Below are positions 1 through 8,854 of a DNA stretch of 64,000 nucleotides, one piece after another (position 1 is the first letter of the stretch; each line of letters begins with the position of its first letter). The notes under the pieces were generated by a model. That model made no database searches, was not told where the DNA came from, and was given only the letters and a program-made list of their open reading frames with translations. A program made the translations under genes and the position numbers. Origin of the DNA: Nitrospirales bacterium (GTDB lineage: Bacteria > Nitrospirota > Nitrospiria > Nitrospirales > UBA8639); the NCBI GenBank assembly GCA_031315915.1, contig JALDRK010000004.1, positions 80,215 through 144,214 on the forward strand, read 5' to 3'.

Positions 1-453
1 GACTCGATGGGCAAGGATGGGATGATGATTGGCCATGGCCAACACGGCCAGACTTACCATCGCGGAAAGACTTTCACCAAAAATTCTCACTCCGTAATAG
101 GGAACGGTAAGAAAAATATCCCACGTCCTCGGATTCAGTCCCGCAGCGACCGCCGAGGATTTAATGCCCTCCTGAATGGCGATTTGAGTCAAGGGTGAAA
201 ATTTTCCCGGAAGACTTGAAAACGAGACATTCATCGCTTGCTGCTCTTCCCGGATCCTGAATTCAATATCGAGCGTGGCCACCACCCCAATCGGCTGATG
301 GTTTTTATCGAGGGTGGTTCCCAGAAAATCCACCGATTGCCGGTGCCAAAGGGAATCATCGGCCACCGCAAGAGAAGGGAGCTCACCCCATCCCGCCATC
401 GCCATCCCGATCACGGCTCCGAATACAACGACCCGTTTCACCGCAAGGTTCAT
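1..453 (-). CDS. Secreted Lon-like (S16) protease domain protein, 3' end outside window
   Basis: The first 151 codons are present and the gene runs off the left edge. The start is the ATG at 453, three bases after the stop of the gene at 457-846, so the two are probably co-transcribed. Residues 1-32 look like a signal peptide ending near SLAVADD. Residues 100-150 read like the Lon proteolytic domain: a segment NPRTWDIFLTVPYY is followed by GESLSAMVSLAVLAMA, which resembles the stretch around the Lon catalytic serine (DGPSAG in Lon). No ATPase domain precedes it, so it would be a stand-alone envelope protease of the Lon/PDZ-Lon kind. The catalytic lysine would lie outside the window, so activity cannot be judged. 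Assignment is from motif resemblance only. Confidence 0.65.
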   Translation of the reverse strand, partial: MNLAVKRVVVFGAVIGMAMAGWGELPSLAVADDSLWHRQSVDFLGTTLDKNHQPIGVVATLDIEFRIREEQQAMNVSFSSLPGKFSPLTQIAIQEGIKSSAVAAGLNPRTWDIFLTVPYYGVRIFGESLSAMVSLAVLAMANHHPILAHRV

Positions 454-456
454 GAA

Positions 457-846
457 TCAAGGCTCCGACACAGGTAAATAAGGTTTAATATCTTCCGGGC
501 GTCCCTCGACCATCTGGTCCACAAAAAGGTCGAACGTTCCATCCCGATCCTCGTCGATCCAATAAAATAAGGGCCATTCCATGGTGTGAACCACCGTATT
601 CCAATATTTATTGTATTCGGAAATAATAATTTGTCTGGCCGTTCGAAAATCAACGACTCCGTCCCGACTCAATGAGTATTCGCGTATATACAGACCCGTG
701 ATTATATTCACGTCTTCCTTCACCAGATATTCTTCGCCCGGTTCCGCGGGGGGAGTGGCGGCCAGACCGTTTCCTCCCGTCGAGATGCCGAAGCAAAAAA
801 CTACGGCCAAAACTATGTGATACCAGCTATGACGATTCCGTTTCAT
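457..846 (-). CDS. Small secreted protein of unknown function
   Basis: 129 residues starting at MKRNRHSWYH. The longer reading frame up to 963 would overlap the upstream gene, and its extra residues look non-coding. Residues 1-30 form a signal peptide (basic start, hydrophobic core, AA cleavage region). The mature part is acidic and contains DEDRDGTFDLFVDQM, a pattern like EF-hand-style calcium loops (DxDxDG), although the rest does not identify a family. It is the middle gene of an apparent three-gene operon: zinc-ribbon protein, this gene, then the Lon-like protease three bases downstream. It could be a partner or substrate-recognition protein of that protease. That role is inferred from position only. 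Confidence 0.65.
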   Translation of the reverse strand: MKRNRHSWYHIVLAVVFCFGISTGGNGLAATPPAEPGEEYLVKEDVNIITGLYIREYSLSRDGVVDFRTARQIIISEYNKYWNTVVHTMEWPLFYWIDEDRDGTFDLFVDQMVEGRPEDIKPYLPVSEP

Positions 847-860
847 GATAGTCACCGGGT

Positions 861-1133
861 TCACATAGGGAAAACGGCCGATTGCTGACCGCCATCGTCG
901 ACTTGAGGCTTCAACCGGTTGAGGAGAATAAAGGGATCGATCAACTCGCCGCATTGAATGCAATGCTGCGCCTTGAACCGAAAATCTTCATAGTCCGAAA
1001 AAATATCCATACAGGTGTCTCCGATCATCATGCCCCCACACCGCGAACAGTGCCGGTCATTCATTTGTTTGACGATGCGAGGAAAGACATCAGGATGATT
1101 CGTTCGAATGGATTGCAATGAGAAAGTTTGCAT
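861..1133 (-). CDS. Small zinc-ribbon-like protein
   Basis: 90 residues from the ATG at 1133, which is preceded by a GGAGGA ribosome-binding site; the in-frame ATG 15 bases earlier lacks one. The protein has two CxxC pairs, CSRCGG near residue 31 and CIQCGE near residue 57, spaced like a treble-clef or zinc-ribbon fold. The N-terminus reads SIRTNHPDVFPRIVKQMNDRHC. No enzyme motif is visible. It leads an operon with the secreted protein and Lon-like gene downstream, and a copy of the CAAGGGTT-N5-YAGTW element lies 78 bases upstream. Zinc binding is inferred from the cysteine pattern. No specific family was recognised. Confidence 0.65.
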   Translation of the reverse strand: MQTFSLQSIRTNHPDVFPRIVKQMNDRHCSRCGGMMIGDTCMDIFSDYEDFRFKAQHCIQCGELIDPFILLNRLKPQVDDGGQQSAVFPM

Positions 1134-1639
1134 ATCGTCCTCCTCCATACATAAATGGTGATATTCCTCATCTGATGATCTTGACTGTACAGCCGGGCAA
1201 CAGAAATCCCTACTACAGGAAACCCTTGGACTTGTCGGGAAATTCCCTTGAAATCGCCGAGCCCAGGCGGGAGGGATTGAACACGGAGAGGAGACGGGCT
1301 AAGGCCGCATCGCGATCGACCCAAAGAACAAGAGAAGAATATGCTTCAACTTTCTTCTGCGCCGGACGCAGACGGGAACGGAAGATCAACAGACAAGATA
1401 TTCTTCATTGACACACGAAAAAGCCGTTTTCATCCGCATCCCGCCGTTCGGTAGTGTTTCCTGAAGTACGCTGTCCGATGTTGAAAGATCCCTCTTTATC
1501 GGGACACGGTCCCCTGACCTGATCGGCTCTTTCGGCCACAAGGTCTCCGATCCTTACGCCAATGATCATAATGGCATGGAATAGCCATCACGACAGGATA
1601 ATGATCGAAACGGATAAGGGAAATCGCGAGGGATCTGCC
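1134..1639. other. Gene-free stretch
   Basis: About 500 bases between two minus-strand genes. It holds the regulatory element at 1211-1228. Short open frames on both strands here lack ribosome-binding sites and recognisable protein character. Nothing else was identified. Confidence 0.5.
1211..1228 (-). promoter_or_regulatory. CAAGGGTT-N5-YAGTW element (perfect match)
   Basis: On the minus strand this reads CAAGGGTT, five bases, TAGTA. It points at the zinc-ribbon gene, whose start is 78 bases downstream. It is one of 14 such elements in the window and is interpreted as a promoter or activator site of a shared regulon. Confidence 0.55.
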
Positions 1640-4600
1640 CTATCTCTGCCGGCTCGCGCGAACGATTTCGGCAAACGTTTGGAAGGAGTCCTCTTTCGTG
1701 ACGTATTGGTCTCCACCAGCCTCGAAAAATGCGTCTTTCACTAATTGATCCCCATGCATGGACAATCCGATCACATGGACAAACGCATGCGTGGCTTTAA
1801 TCGCACGGGTCGCCTCGATACCATTCACTCCCGGCATATTGATATCCATCACCACCACATCGGGAGCAAGGGTCTGAACAAGCGAGATAGCCTGTTCCCC
1901 GTTTTCGGCTTCTCCGACGACTTGAATATCGGAACAGGGCCCCAATAAGGTCCGCAATCCTTCGCGAAAGATGGGATGATCGTCCGCAATCACCACACGA
2001 ATGACGCCTTCGAGTTTTTCCTTGTCATCGAAATGAATGATCGGACGAGAGGAGGACGTCGGGCGGGAAGCGGGGCTTTCAACCGACAGGGGAATCCGCA
2101 TACGAACACGGGTACCCGCTCCGATTGACGATTGAATATCACATTCACCTCCCACCCCATGAATACGCTCCTGGATATTCAGAAGTCCGAATTTCTGCAA
2201 CCTGGACGAATCATCGGAGAGGGCGGAAAGATCGAAGCCGCAACCCTCATCCGTCACTTGAAAAGTAATGGACGCCGGAGAATCCTGGGAGATATCAATG
2301 CAGGCTTTCGAGGTCCCGGCGTGCTTCATGACATTGAAGAGTAATTCCCGTAGCCCATGAAACAGGATCTCGGCAATCGCCTCGGGAATATGAGGGGAAG
2401 CATGGTCAAGATGGGAAGTGACCGTGACATCCAAATTGTAGCGGGCCATTTTTTGGGCCAACCAGGGAATGGCTTTCAACAGTCCGAATTCATACAAAAT
2501 GGGAGGGCTGACCTGAGTGATGAGGTCACGCGTGAATTGCAAGGCATCAGCCAAGGAATCTTCAATCTCGGTCACGATTTGGGTATGGGTGTGGGTTAAT
2601 CCTGATTGCAGCAATTGACTGGTTTTGATCTTTCCGACCACCAGCATCTGGCATAAATAATCGTGCAATTCGGTGGCGAGTCGTCGACGTTCCCGTTGCT
2701 CTGCCATGACAAGTTCCGAGGAAAGCTGACGAAGACGCTGCTCATGCTGAGTCAGCTTGCGCGTCCGTTCCAGGACGCGCCCCTCCAACGATTCTTTGAC
2801 CGATTCAAGCTGCGACTCGATTTTCTTACGGTGAATGGCAGAGGCCAGAATATTCGCCATGGTTTGCAGGAATCTGACATCGTCCTCAGAAAATTCTTTT
2901 TTCGACCGCGTATGCACGCTCAGCACGCCATGGTGCTGACCTGCCTGATCCCGAATGATGCAACTGAGGCCGCTCACCACCTGATGATCGCGGAGAAGCC
3001 AGGAGTCGGAAAATCGCGTCTCTTCGGCAAAATTTTCGACGATCACCGATTCATTGGTTTGCAGGGTATAGCCGGCTTGGGATTCCAGGCCTGTGCCCAC
3101 CATCGCCTGTCCCACCAGCCCATCCTTCCACCCTATTCCCGCACGAAGGAGAAGAGATTGTTTGTCCGGCATCAACTCCAAGATCTTGACCAGGTCGATC
3201 ATCAAGATGTCTTTGAGCAGCCTGACACATTCATTCATGACTTTGATCAGATCCCGCTCCTGAAGCGCAAATTGCCCGAAGCCGGCCACTGCCGTCTGCT
3301 GCTGCGAAAACCGGAACACATGATTTTCCATCTTTCGGACATGAGTAATATCCACAAAGGTCATCACCACTCCCAGCATTTGGCGCTCGGATCCACAATA
3401 GGGGCTCATCCGAGACAAATAGATGCGAGGATCTTGAGGGAACTGTCGGATTTTTTCATTGGGCTGGGCGGTACGAAGCACGTCTTCGATATCCGTTTTG
3501 AGTGTGTCATCCCGGGAAAATGAGGACAATTGGTTGATGGGGCGGCCTACGTCAATCTCCAGAAACTGGAACAACTGTTGAGCCGCGGGAGTATATTTCT
3601 GGATGCATAAGTCGGCATTGAGAAACAAGGTCGCAATTTCCGTCGTCCGGAACAGATTTTCCATATCGTTATAGGCCTGATCCAGTTCTTCCACCTTACC
3701 GACGAGTTGAGTGTTGACCGTCCCTAATTCTTCGTTCATAGACTGCAATTCTTCCTTGGAAGTTTGCAGTTCTTCGTTGCTGGCCTGTAGTTCCTCATTG
3801 ACGGAAAGCAGTTCTTCGTTCGACGATTTTAATTCCTGATTTGAGGTCTCCAATTCTTCCACGGTGGACTGCAGTTGGGCCTGAGTCGTTTTGAGATCCT
3901 GCTCCAAATCCCGGATCAGCCTGTTTTCTTCCTTAAAGCCCTTATCCCGTTTTTTCGAGGCTCTCGGATTGGGTGAACTCAACCCGTACTCCCGAAAGAC
4001 CACCATGAACCACTCCGATTTCTCCGTGGATGGGAACAGAGGTCTGACGATCACGTCCAACAAATGAGCGCCCTCTTCGTTGCCCTGCCGGACCTGCTTC
4101 TGAATAATCTCTTTTCCGTTTTTGATCGCCTGAAAGATAGCCGTACGCAGAATCACCCGTAAGTCAGGCCGGACCATATTCAACAAATTGATATTGGGCT
4201 TTCCCGGAGGCAACTGGAGATACGTCCGGGTCTGCCCGGAGATGTGTTGAATCGTACCATCACGATCGATCAGCACGGCCGGAGGGCCGTAATCCTGTCT
4301 GACCAACCAATCGAATTGTTGCGTAATTTTTTCCTGCCCCTGGGAAAAGTGCAGGGTTCCGGCTTTCTGGATGGAGGTCTTCCCGGTACCCACACGAACC
4401 GGCACCTTCCCAGATACCGGATTCACGGCCTCCTTGACTTGGAAAATCCGATGCGGTTTATGGATTGACCGAAAATATGGAGAGTTCTCCGCCGCATGTT
4501 CGGATGGGCCAAGAAACAGAAATCCATTCCGGTTGAGAGAAAAATGAAACGCGGAAAACACCTGAGCATGAAGAGCCGCATCCATGTAAATAAGAAGATT

Positions 4601-5983
4601 CCGACAGGAAATAAGATCCATGTGGGAAAAAGGCGGATCGCTGATGACATTATGAAGAGAAAAGGTGCAGACATCGCGAATGGAGGAAATCACCCGATAG
4701 ACATTGCCCTCCCGTTGAAAAAACCGAGAAAGCCGGTCGGTCTTCACCTGATCGGTGATCGGCTCAGCGTATCGACCGGACCGAGCGATCTCCAATGCCT
4801 CCTCATCGAGATCCGTCGCAAAAATTTGAATGGACAAGCCGAGATTCTTCTGTTTGACATGCTCATACAACACCATGGCAATGGAATACGCTTCCTCGCC
4901 GGTGGAACAACCCGGCACCCAGACTCGGATGACTTCTCCCGGTCGTTTGGAAGCGGCAATTTGGGGGATCACATCACGCGAGAGCGCCTCAAATCCTTTG
5001 GGGTCTCTGAAAAACTGCGTGACGCCAATCAGCAGATCCTGAAACAGATGCTTGGCCTCCTCGGGAGAATGTTTCACTCGATCCGCATAGACCGCGGCAC
5101 TATACAGATGGAGCACCTGCATGCGCCGCCGAATCCGTCGGCACAACGTGCTTCGTTTATATTGACGAAAATCATGACCGGTATGGCTTAAGAGGTGGGC
5201 ACAGATCGCATTCACGTGCCTGTCGGTATCCTCATCCAGATTCTGCCATCCTTTTCCCTGCTGCAGGCCTGACAGATGGCCGGCATATTCCGTGAGGACC
5301 TTCGGCATGCGGTCGACTGCCACAATATGATCGACCAGGCCTGACAAAACCGCACTCCTCGGCATACCGTCGAATTTGGAGGTCTCGATCGATTGCGCAA
5401 TAGACATTCCTCCCTGTTCCTTGATGGCGCGAATTCCGGCGGTCCCATCCGAGCCCGTGCCGGACAGGATAATGCCTATGGCATGGGGACCTTGATCCTG
5501 TCCCAGGGACCGGAAAAAATGGTCGATGAGCATGACGCGCCCCTGTGAGGAGGAAGCTTCGGCCAAACGAAAGATCCCACCTTCGATCGTCAGCAGAGCA
5601 TGGTGGCGCAGGGTATAGATATGATTCGGTTGCACCGGCATATGGTCCATGATGGCATGGATGGGCATAGCCGTGTATTTGCTCAACAGCTCCGCGAGTA
5701 AACTGTCGTAATCTGGAGCCAAATGTTGCATCAGCACAAAACCGATACCGCTATCCGGAGGAAGAAGGGCAAACAGTTTCGTAAATGCCTCAAACCCGCC
5801 TGCCGAAGCACCTATTCCGACGATGGGGAAAGGACCGGTCATGGAGTGATCCGAGATCTCCGAATCACCCACAGAGGGATCCCTGGGTGAGGAAGCGTGC
5901 GGCGGTGTACGTGAGGACTTTTGTGGCTTCTTTCCGGTTTTGGCTTTCGCTGCGAGCGGACGTTTCGCGGGAGGGCGTTTCAT
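1640..5983 (-). CDS. CheB-CheR-PAS-GAF-histidine kinase-receiver fusion protein
   Basis: 1447 residues. A basic tail (1-50) is followed by a CheB methylesterase domain with its triad visible as S60 (GIGASAGG), H87 (MQHL) and D179 (GTGSDGT). A CheR methyltransferase follows (about 255-505; SAM motif VWVPGCSTGEEAYS at 354-367). Then come a PAS-like region (560-665), a long glutamate-rich coiled coil of repeating SNEEL units (690-775), a PAS domain (780-890) and a GAF domain (905-1050). The kinase is of the NarX/HisKA_3 type with H1107 in ELHDYL and an ATPase N box near N1217. The C-terminal receiver has phospho-acceptor D1380 and no output domain. It likely senses a small ligand or redox signal and combines methyl-group chemistry with phosphotransfer. 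No chemotaxis receptor or flagellar gene is nearby, so its partners are unknown. The ribosome-binding site is weak. Confidence 0.93.
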   Translation of the reverse strand: MKRPPAKRPLAAKAKTGKKPQKSSRTPPHASSPRDPSVGDSEISDHSMTGPFPIVGIGASAGGFEAFTKLFALLPPDSGIGFVLMQHLAPDYDSLLAELLSKYTAMPIHAIMDHMPVQPNHIYTLRHHALLTIEGGIFRLAEASSSQGRVMLIDHFFRSLGQDQGPHAIGIILSGTGSDGTAGIRAIKEQGGMSIAQSIETSKFDGMPRSAVLSGLVDHIVAVDRMPKVLTEYAGHLSGLQQGKGWQNLDEDTDRHVNAICAHLLSHTGHDFRQYKRSTLCRRIRRRMQVLHLYSAAVYADRVKHSPEEAKHLFQDLLIGVTQFFRDPKGFEALSRDVIPQIAASKRPGEVIRVWVPGCSTGEEAYSIAMVLYEHVKQKNLGLSIQIFATDLDEEALEIARSGRYAEPITDQVKTDRLSRFFQREGNVYRVISSIRDVCTFSLHNVISDPPFSHMDLISCRNLLIYMDAALHAQVFSAFHFSLNRNGFLFLGPSEHAAENSPYFRSIHKPHRIFQVKEAVNPVSGKVPVRVGTGKTSIQKAGTLHFSQGQEKITQQFDWLVRQDYGPPAVLIDRDGTIQHISGQTRTYLQLPPGKPNINLLNMVRPDLRVILRTAIFQAIKNGKEIIQKQVRQGNEEGAHLLDVIVRPLFPSTEKSEWFMVVFREYGLSSPNPRASKKRDKGFKEENRLIRDLEQDLKTTQAQLQSTVEELETSNQELKSSNEELLSVNEELQASNEELQTSKEELQSMNEELGTVNTQLVGKVEELDQAYNDMENLFRTTEIATLFLNADLCIQKYTPAAQQLFQFLEIDVGRPINQLSSFSRDDTLKTDIEDVLRTAQPNEKIRQFPQDPRIYLSRMSPYCGSERQMLGVVMTFVDITHVRKMENHVFRFSQQQTAVAGFGQFALQERDLIKVMNECVRLLKDILMIDLVKILELMPDKQSLLLRAGIGWKDGLVGQAMVGTGLESQAGYTLQTNESVIVENFAEETRFSDSWLLRDHQVVSGLSCIIRDQAGQHHGVLSVHTRSKKEFSEDDVRFLQTMANILASAIHRKKIESQLESVKESLEGRVLERTRKLTQHEQRLRQLSSELVMAEQRERRRLATELHDYLCQMLVVGKIKTSQLLQSGLTHTHTQIVTEIEDSLADALQFTRDLITQVSPPILYEFGLLKAIPWLAQKMARYNLDVTVTSHLDHASPHIPEAIAEILFHGLRELLFNVMKHAGTSKACIDISQDSPASITFQVTDEGCGFDLSALSDDSSRLQKFGLLNIQERIHGVGGECDIQSSIGAGTRVRMRIPLSVESPASRPTSSSRPIIHFDDKEKLEGVIRVVIADDHPIFREGLRTLLGPCSDIQVVGEAENGEQAISLVQTLAPDVVVMDINMPGVNGIEATRAIKATHAFVHVIGLSMHGDQLVKDAFFEAGGDQYVTKEDSFQTFAEIVRASRQR

Positions 5984-6221
5984 TAGAGAGGTTCACTTTT
6001 TAATTCACGGGATCGTCCTTCTGTATGATAGGTCATGACCGGTCTGGTTGATGATAGAACAACACAGGGAATACAATCAAAGGAACAATTTTGACGGGTT
6101 ATGACCTTCAGATCATCGCCTTCTGAACACCCAGCGGCCTTCCACGACCGATCTTGCCGTCAACGAACATCCCTAACATTCGGCTCAATCCCGGTTGACC
6201 GCCCTAGCGGCCGGATTCCGG

Positions 6222-6659
6222 CTATATCCTCAAAGACTCGGTTGTCAACGCGGGGCTCTCGTTGAAAGAACTGTCCATACCGACTGATTTGGGAAGTGCT
6301 TCCGACAACCGGTATTTTCCTTGAAAAACCTTATCAAGTTCATGCTTGGTGTAAATGACGATGGCCAGTTCACAAATTCCTGCATTGGTCAGATAGGATT
6401 GTATGGCAGGGTGCACATTATACAAATAGACACTTTTTCCATGTTCCTTGGCTTTATGGACCACCTGAAAAAGCGTCCAAGTCCCAACAGGGCTCAAGAC
6501 GGACAGCGAGTTCAAGTCAATGATGATTAATGACACGGGAGACGAAATCACATGGTTCAACAATAAATCGGTTCGGTTGAGATTGGATGAATTGAGACTC
6601 GGATCGGCGGTGAGCGTCAGAACAACAAGTTGGCCAGGAGTACTAATGGTACATTTCAT
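6222..6659 (-). CDS. STAS-domain-like protein (anti-sigma-factor antagonist type)
   Basis: 145 residues from the ATG at 6659, chosen because GGGAGG lies about 10 bases upstream; a longer frame begins at 6683. The order of hydrophobic strands and the segment LIIIDLNSLSVLSPVGTWTLF match the SpoIIAA/STAS phospho-site region (usually DLSgvxxiDSSG), here with serines within SVLSPVG. The following KEHGKSVYLYNVHPAIQSYL matches the second half of a STAS fold. Such proteins control partner-switching of sigma factors or act in bacteriophytochrome-like signalling. The gene stands alone but has a perfect CAAGGGTT-N5-YAGTW element 108 bases upstream, so a regulator is itself in the proposed regulon. Family assignment is moderate because sequence identity to canonical STAS proteins looks low. 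Confidence 0.6.
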   Translation of the reverse strand: MKCTISTPGQLVVLTLTADPSLNSSNLNRTDLLLNHVISSPVSLIIIDLNSLSVLSPVGTWTLFQVVHKAKEHGKSVYLYNVHPAIQSYLTNAGICELAIVIYTKHELDKVFQGKYRLSEALPKSVGMDSSFNESPALTTESLRI

Positions 6660-6766
6660 CAGGATGTCCTCCCTTGAATCCATACATAGATATGAAAACA
6701 GACCAGAGGGTCTGGTCCCTATGAATGAAAAAACAGGTCAATTGTACCTATTCCTGGCATCCGGAC

Positions 6767-6784
6767 TACTATCTAAAACCCTTG
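6767..6784 (-). promoter_or_regulatory. CAAGGGTT-N5-YAGTW element (perfect match)
   Basis: Minus strand CAAGGGTT, five bases, TAGTA, 108 bases before the STAS-like gene start at 6659 and pointing at it. Confidence 0.55.
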
Positions 6785-6915
6785 AGTAGTAATGCCTAAG
6801 ATGCTCATCGGCTCATGCGGCCGAATTCGTTTTCGCCTTGCAGATAAGAACTTCAAGGTATTTGAAATTGAGGGAATTTTCACTGATCCCTGACGGCATC
6901 CCGTCTTCTATGCGC

Positions 6916-6945
6916 ATCGTTCGAGGGCCTGAGCCCTTGAACGAT
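6916..6945 (-). terminator. Hairpin at the end of the BON-domain gene
   Basis: Thirteen-base arms (6916-6928 and 6933-6945, one G-U pair) around a CTGA loop begin at the stop codon of the BON gene. There is no clear U-tract, so it may terminate weakly or protect the 3' end. Confidence 0.5.
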
Positions 6946-8426
6946 CAGGGGACGATTTCCTCCACCTGCAACCGATTGACGACCTCACTGGCTCCGGCCT
7001 CATACGCCTGCTGTTCGGCTATCACCCGTTGATGTCCATGGTCCACGGATCCCGTCAAGATGGCCTTGCCGTCTTTCACGGTTGCCACAATATCCTGTCC
7101 AGATAAAAACGGGCTCCACCACACTTGATTCTCGATGTCCAATTGAATTTCCCAGTCCGTTTTTCCCGTTTCGGGTTTCGTAAAAACGATCTGGTTCAAC
7201 AAACTCTTCATCCCCCGAGCCCGTGAAGCGATGTTTTCGGCATGGTTCCGTTCATAGATTGATTCAACGGTGCCGGTCAGCAAAACCGCCCCATTCCTGA
7301 CGGAAACTTCAAGCGTATATTTTCCCAGCACAGGATCGCGAGTGAATTCCGTCATGACTCGATCCTGAATGTCATCATCCGTGAAGACGGTGTCAGGCCG
7401 GACTGTGATGAAATTCCGTACCGATCGAATTCCCACGACGTTCCATACATCCTGTTCTGCGGCCCGTTTCATGGAGAGAAACGGCACATGTCCGTCCAGC
7501 GTCACCACCCCCTGGTGAACCGCCACCTGAATGCCAAATGGGCCCACCCGCCGGTCATCGGCCAAAACCTGCTCAATGATTTCCGCCAAAACCCGGTCGG
7601 ATGTTTCGGGCCGATGAGAACGAATCATCGGATCGGGGGATGTCCACTGTACGGTGATTCCGCGGACATCCACCTCCCGGATGCCCTTCACCCAGGCCAA
7701 GTGTTCGACCCGGTTTTTTTCAAAGGCATTGCCCACGATACCATTCAGCATGGCTTTTCCTTGCCGGACCTCGACAGCCAAATTCATCGGCCTTTCCACC
7801 CACACATCGAAGGCAAGACGACGGACAATGTCCTCCCGCATCGCAGAGTCCGTTCGCCTTTGAGTCGCACGGACGGTCAAGGCATTGCGAACCTCGCGAA
7901 CGCCTTTCACCATTTTCGCCAAATTGTCCGCGGTATCTTTGACCTGCCGGGACGGAACGTTTCCCTTCAACACCACCAAACCCTGTTTGACATCCAGATA
8001 AATATCGGCGGGGTCAACAACCGGATCGTTGTGAAACAAATATTCCAGGTGTTGGGTGATGACCTTATCATCTATGGCCCCCACAGGACCGACCGAGACA
8101 CGGTCGATCACTCCCCGCACTCCCCGAATGAGTTGAGAGAGTTCACTTGCCCGTTGCCGCGTCCACAAGCTATCCGCTGTACCCGTGAGCGTCGCCATGC
8201 CATCCTTGACCGACACGTTGATGGCGTCAAACGATTTTCGCCCCACCCGCGCTAACTGATCCTTAATGGCCACGGCAATGAGCGCATCATTCAACTCCTC
8301 TTGAAAATCCTCAGAACCCTCAGAGAGGTTGGCCGCATCGTCCGTGGCCATTCCCTGCCCCAGCATGAAACAGTAAACCGCAGAAAATATGATGAAATGA
8401 ATGCACCAGCGCATATTTTTAGGCAT
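6945..8426 (-). CDS. Secreted protein with six tandem BON domains
   Basis: 493 residues from the ATG at 8426 (MPKNMRWC), where a signal peptide begins; the upstream extension to 8546 is not protein-like. After the signal peptide (about 1-28) the protein is almost entirely six BON repeats of roughly 70 residues. Each has the pattern V-x-V-x-x-G-x-V/A-x-L-x-G-x-V, seen at DGMATLTGTA, QGLVVLKGNV, QGKAMLNGIV, QGVVTLDGHV, NGAVLLTGTV and DGKAILTGSV. BON domains bind phospholipid or envelope surfaces, and OsmY and DolP carry two. Six copies is unusually long. The protein probably sits in the periplasm and supports envelope integrity. No clear ribosome-binding site was found for this start. Confidence 0.88.
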   Translation of the reverse strand: MPKNMRWCIHFIIFSAVYCFMLGQGMATDDAANLSEGSEDFQEELNDALIAVAIKDQLARVGRKSFDAINVSVKDGMATLTGTADSLWTRQRASELSQLIRGVRGVIDRVSVGPVGAIDDKVITQHLEYLFHNDPVVDPADIYLDVKQGLVVLKGNVPSRQVKDTADNLAKMVKGVREVRNALTVRATQRRTDSAMREDIVRRLAFDVWVERPMNLAVEVRQGKAMLNGIVGNAFEKNRVEHLAWVKGIREVDVRGITVQWTSPDPMIRSHRPETSDRVLAEIIEQVLADDRRVGPFGIQVAVHQGVVTLDGHVPFLSMKRAAEQDVWNVVGIRSVRNFITVRPDTVFTDDDIQDRVMTEFTRDPVLGKYTLEVSVRNGAVLLTGTVESIYERNHAENIASRARGMKSLLNQIVFTKPETGKTDWEIQLDIENQVWWSPFLSGQDIVATVKDGKAILTGSVDHGHQRVIAEQQAYEAGASEVVNRLQVEEIVP

Positions 8427-8854
8427 GACGATCAATAATCGGAAGGAAGCAGGAGACACTATGCTTGAAAGCAACGAGTCAGTCAGCTGACAAATGCGCC
8501 GGAATTCCAAAGAACATGTCCGAAATGTCGTAGGCAGGACGCTCACGATGTTGAGCTGAGGCGGCCAGATCGCTCGTCTTCCGGAATCAGTCAGTGAGGA
8601 AATGACAAGAATTCATGGAACGCGGATTTTCTTGCTATCCCTGAATTTTCGTTTCTCTACTTTTTGCTTGCCATTCGGGTTAACCGCTCTCCGCGACTCG
8701 TCCAGGGTGATCTTTGCGGAATCAAGGATATTAACAGTACAAATGAGGGTCGGATTTTTTTTATTTTGTACTCAGCAAGTTTAATTTTTTAATCATCTGT
8801 TTCTGTGTTTCTGTTTTTATATTTAATTTATCCCCCGAAATGAGGAGAAGAGTC
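8427..8854. other. Divergent intergenic region
   Basis: About 430 bases between the BON gene (minus) and the regulator gene at 8855 (plus). The right part is AT-rich (runs of T near 8755-8800) and probably holds the regulator's promoter. No gene or repeat was recognised. Confidence 0.4.

Noticed and set aside
2663..3523. Long plus-strand frame inside the hybrid kinase gene
   Set aside because: A shadow of the real minus-strand gene, whose domains and catalytic residues are clear.
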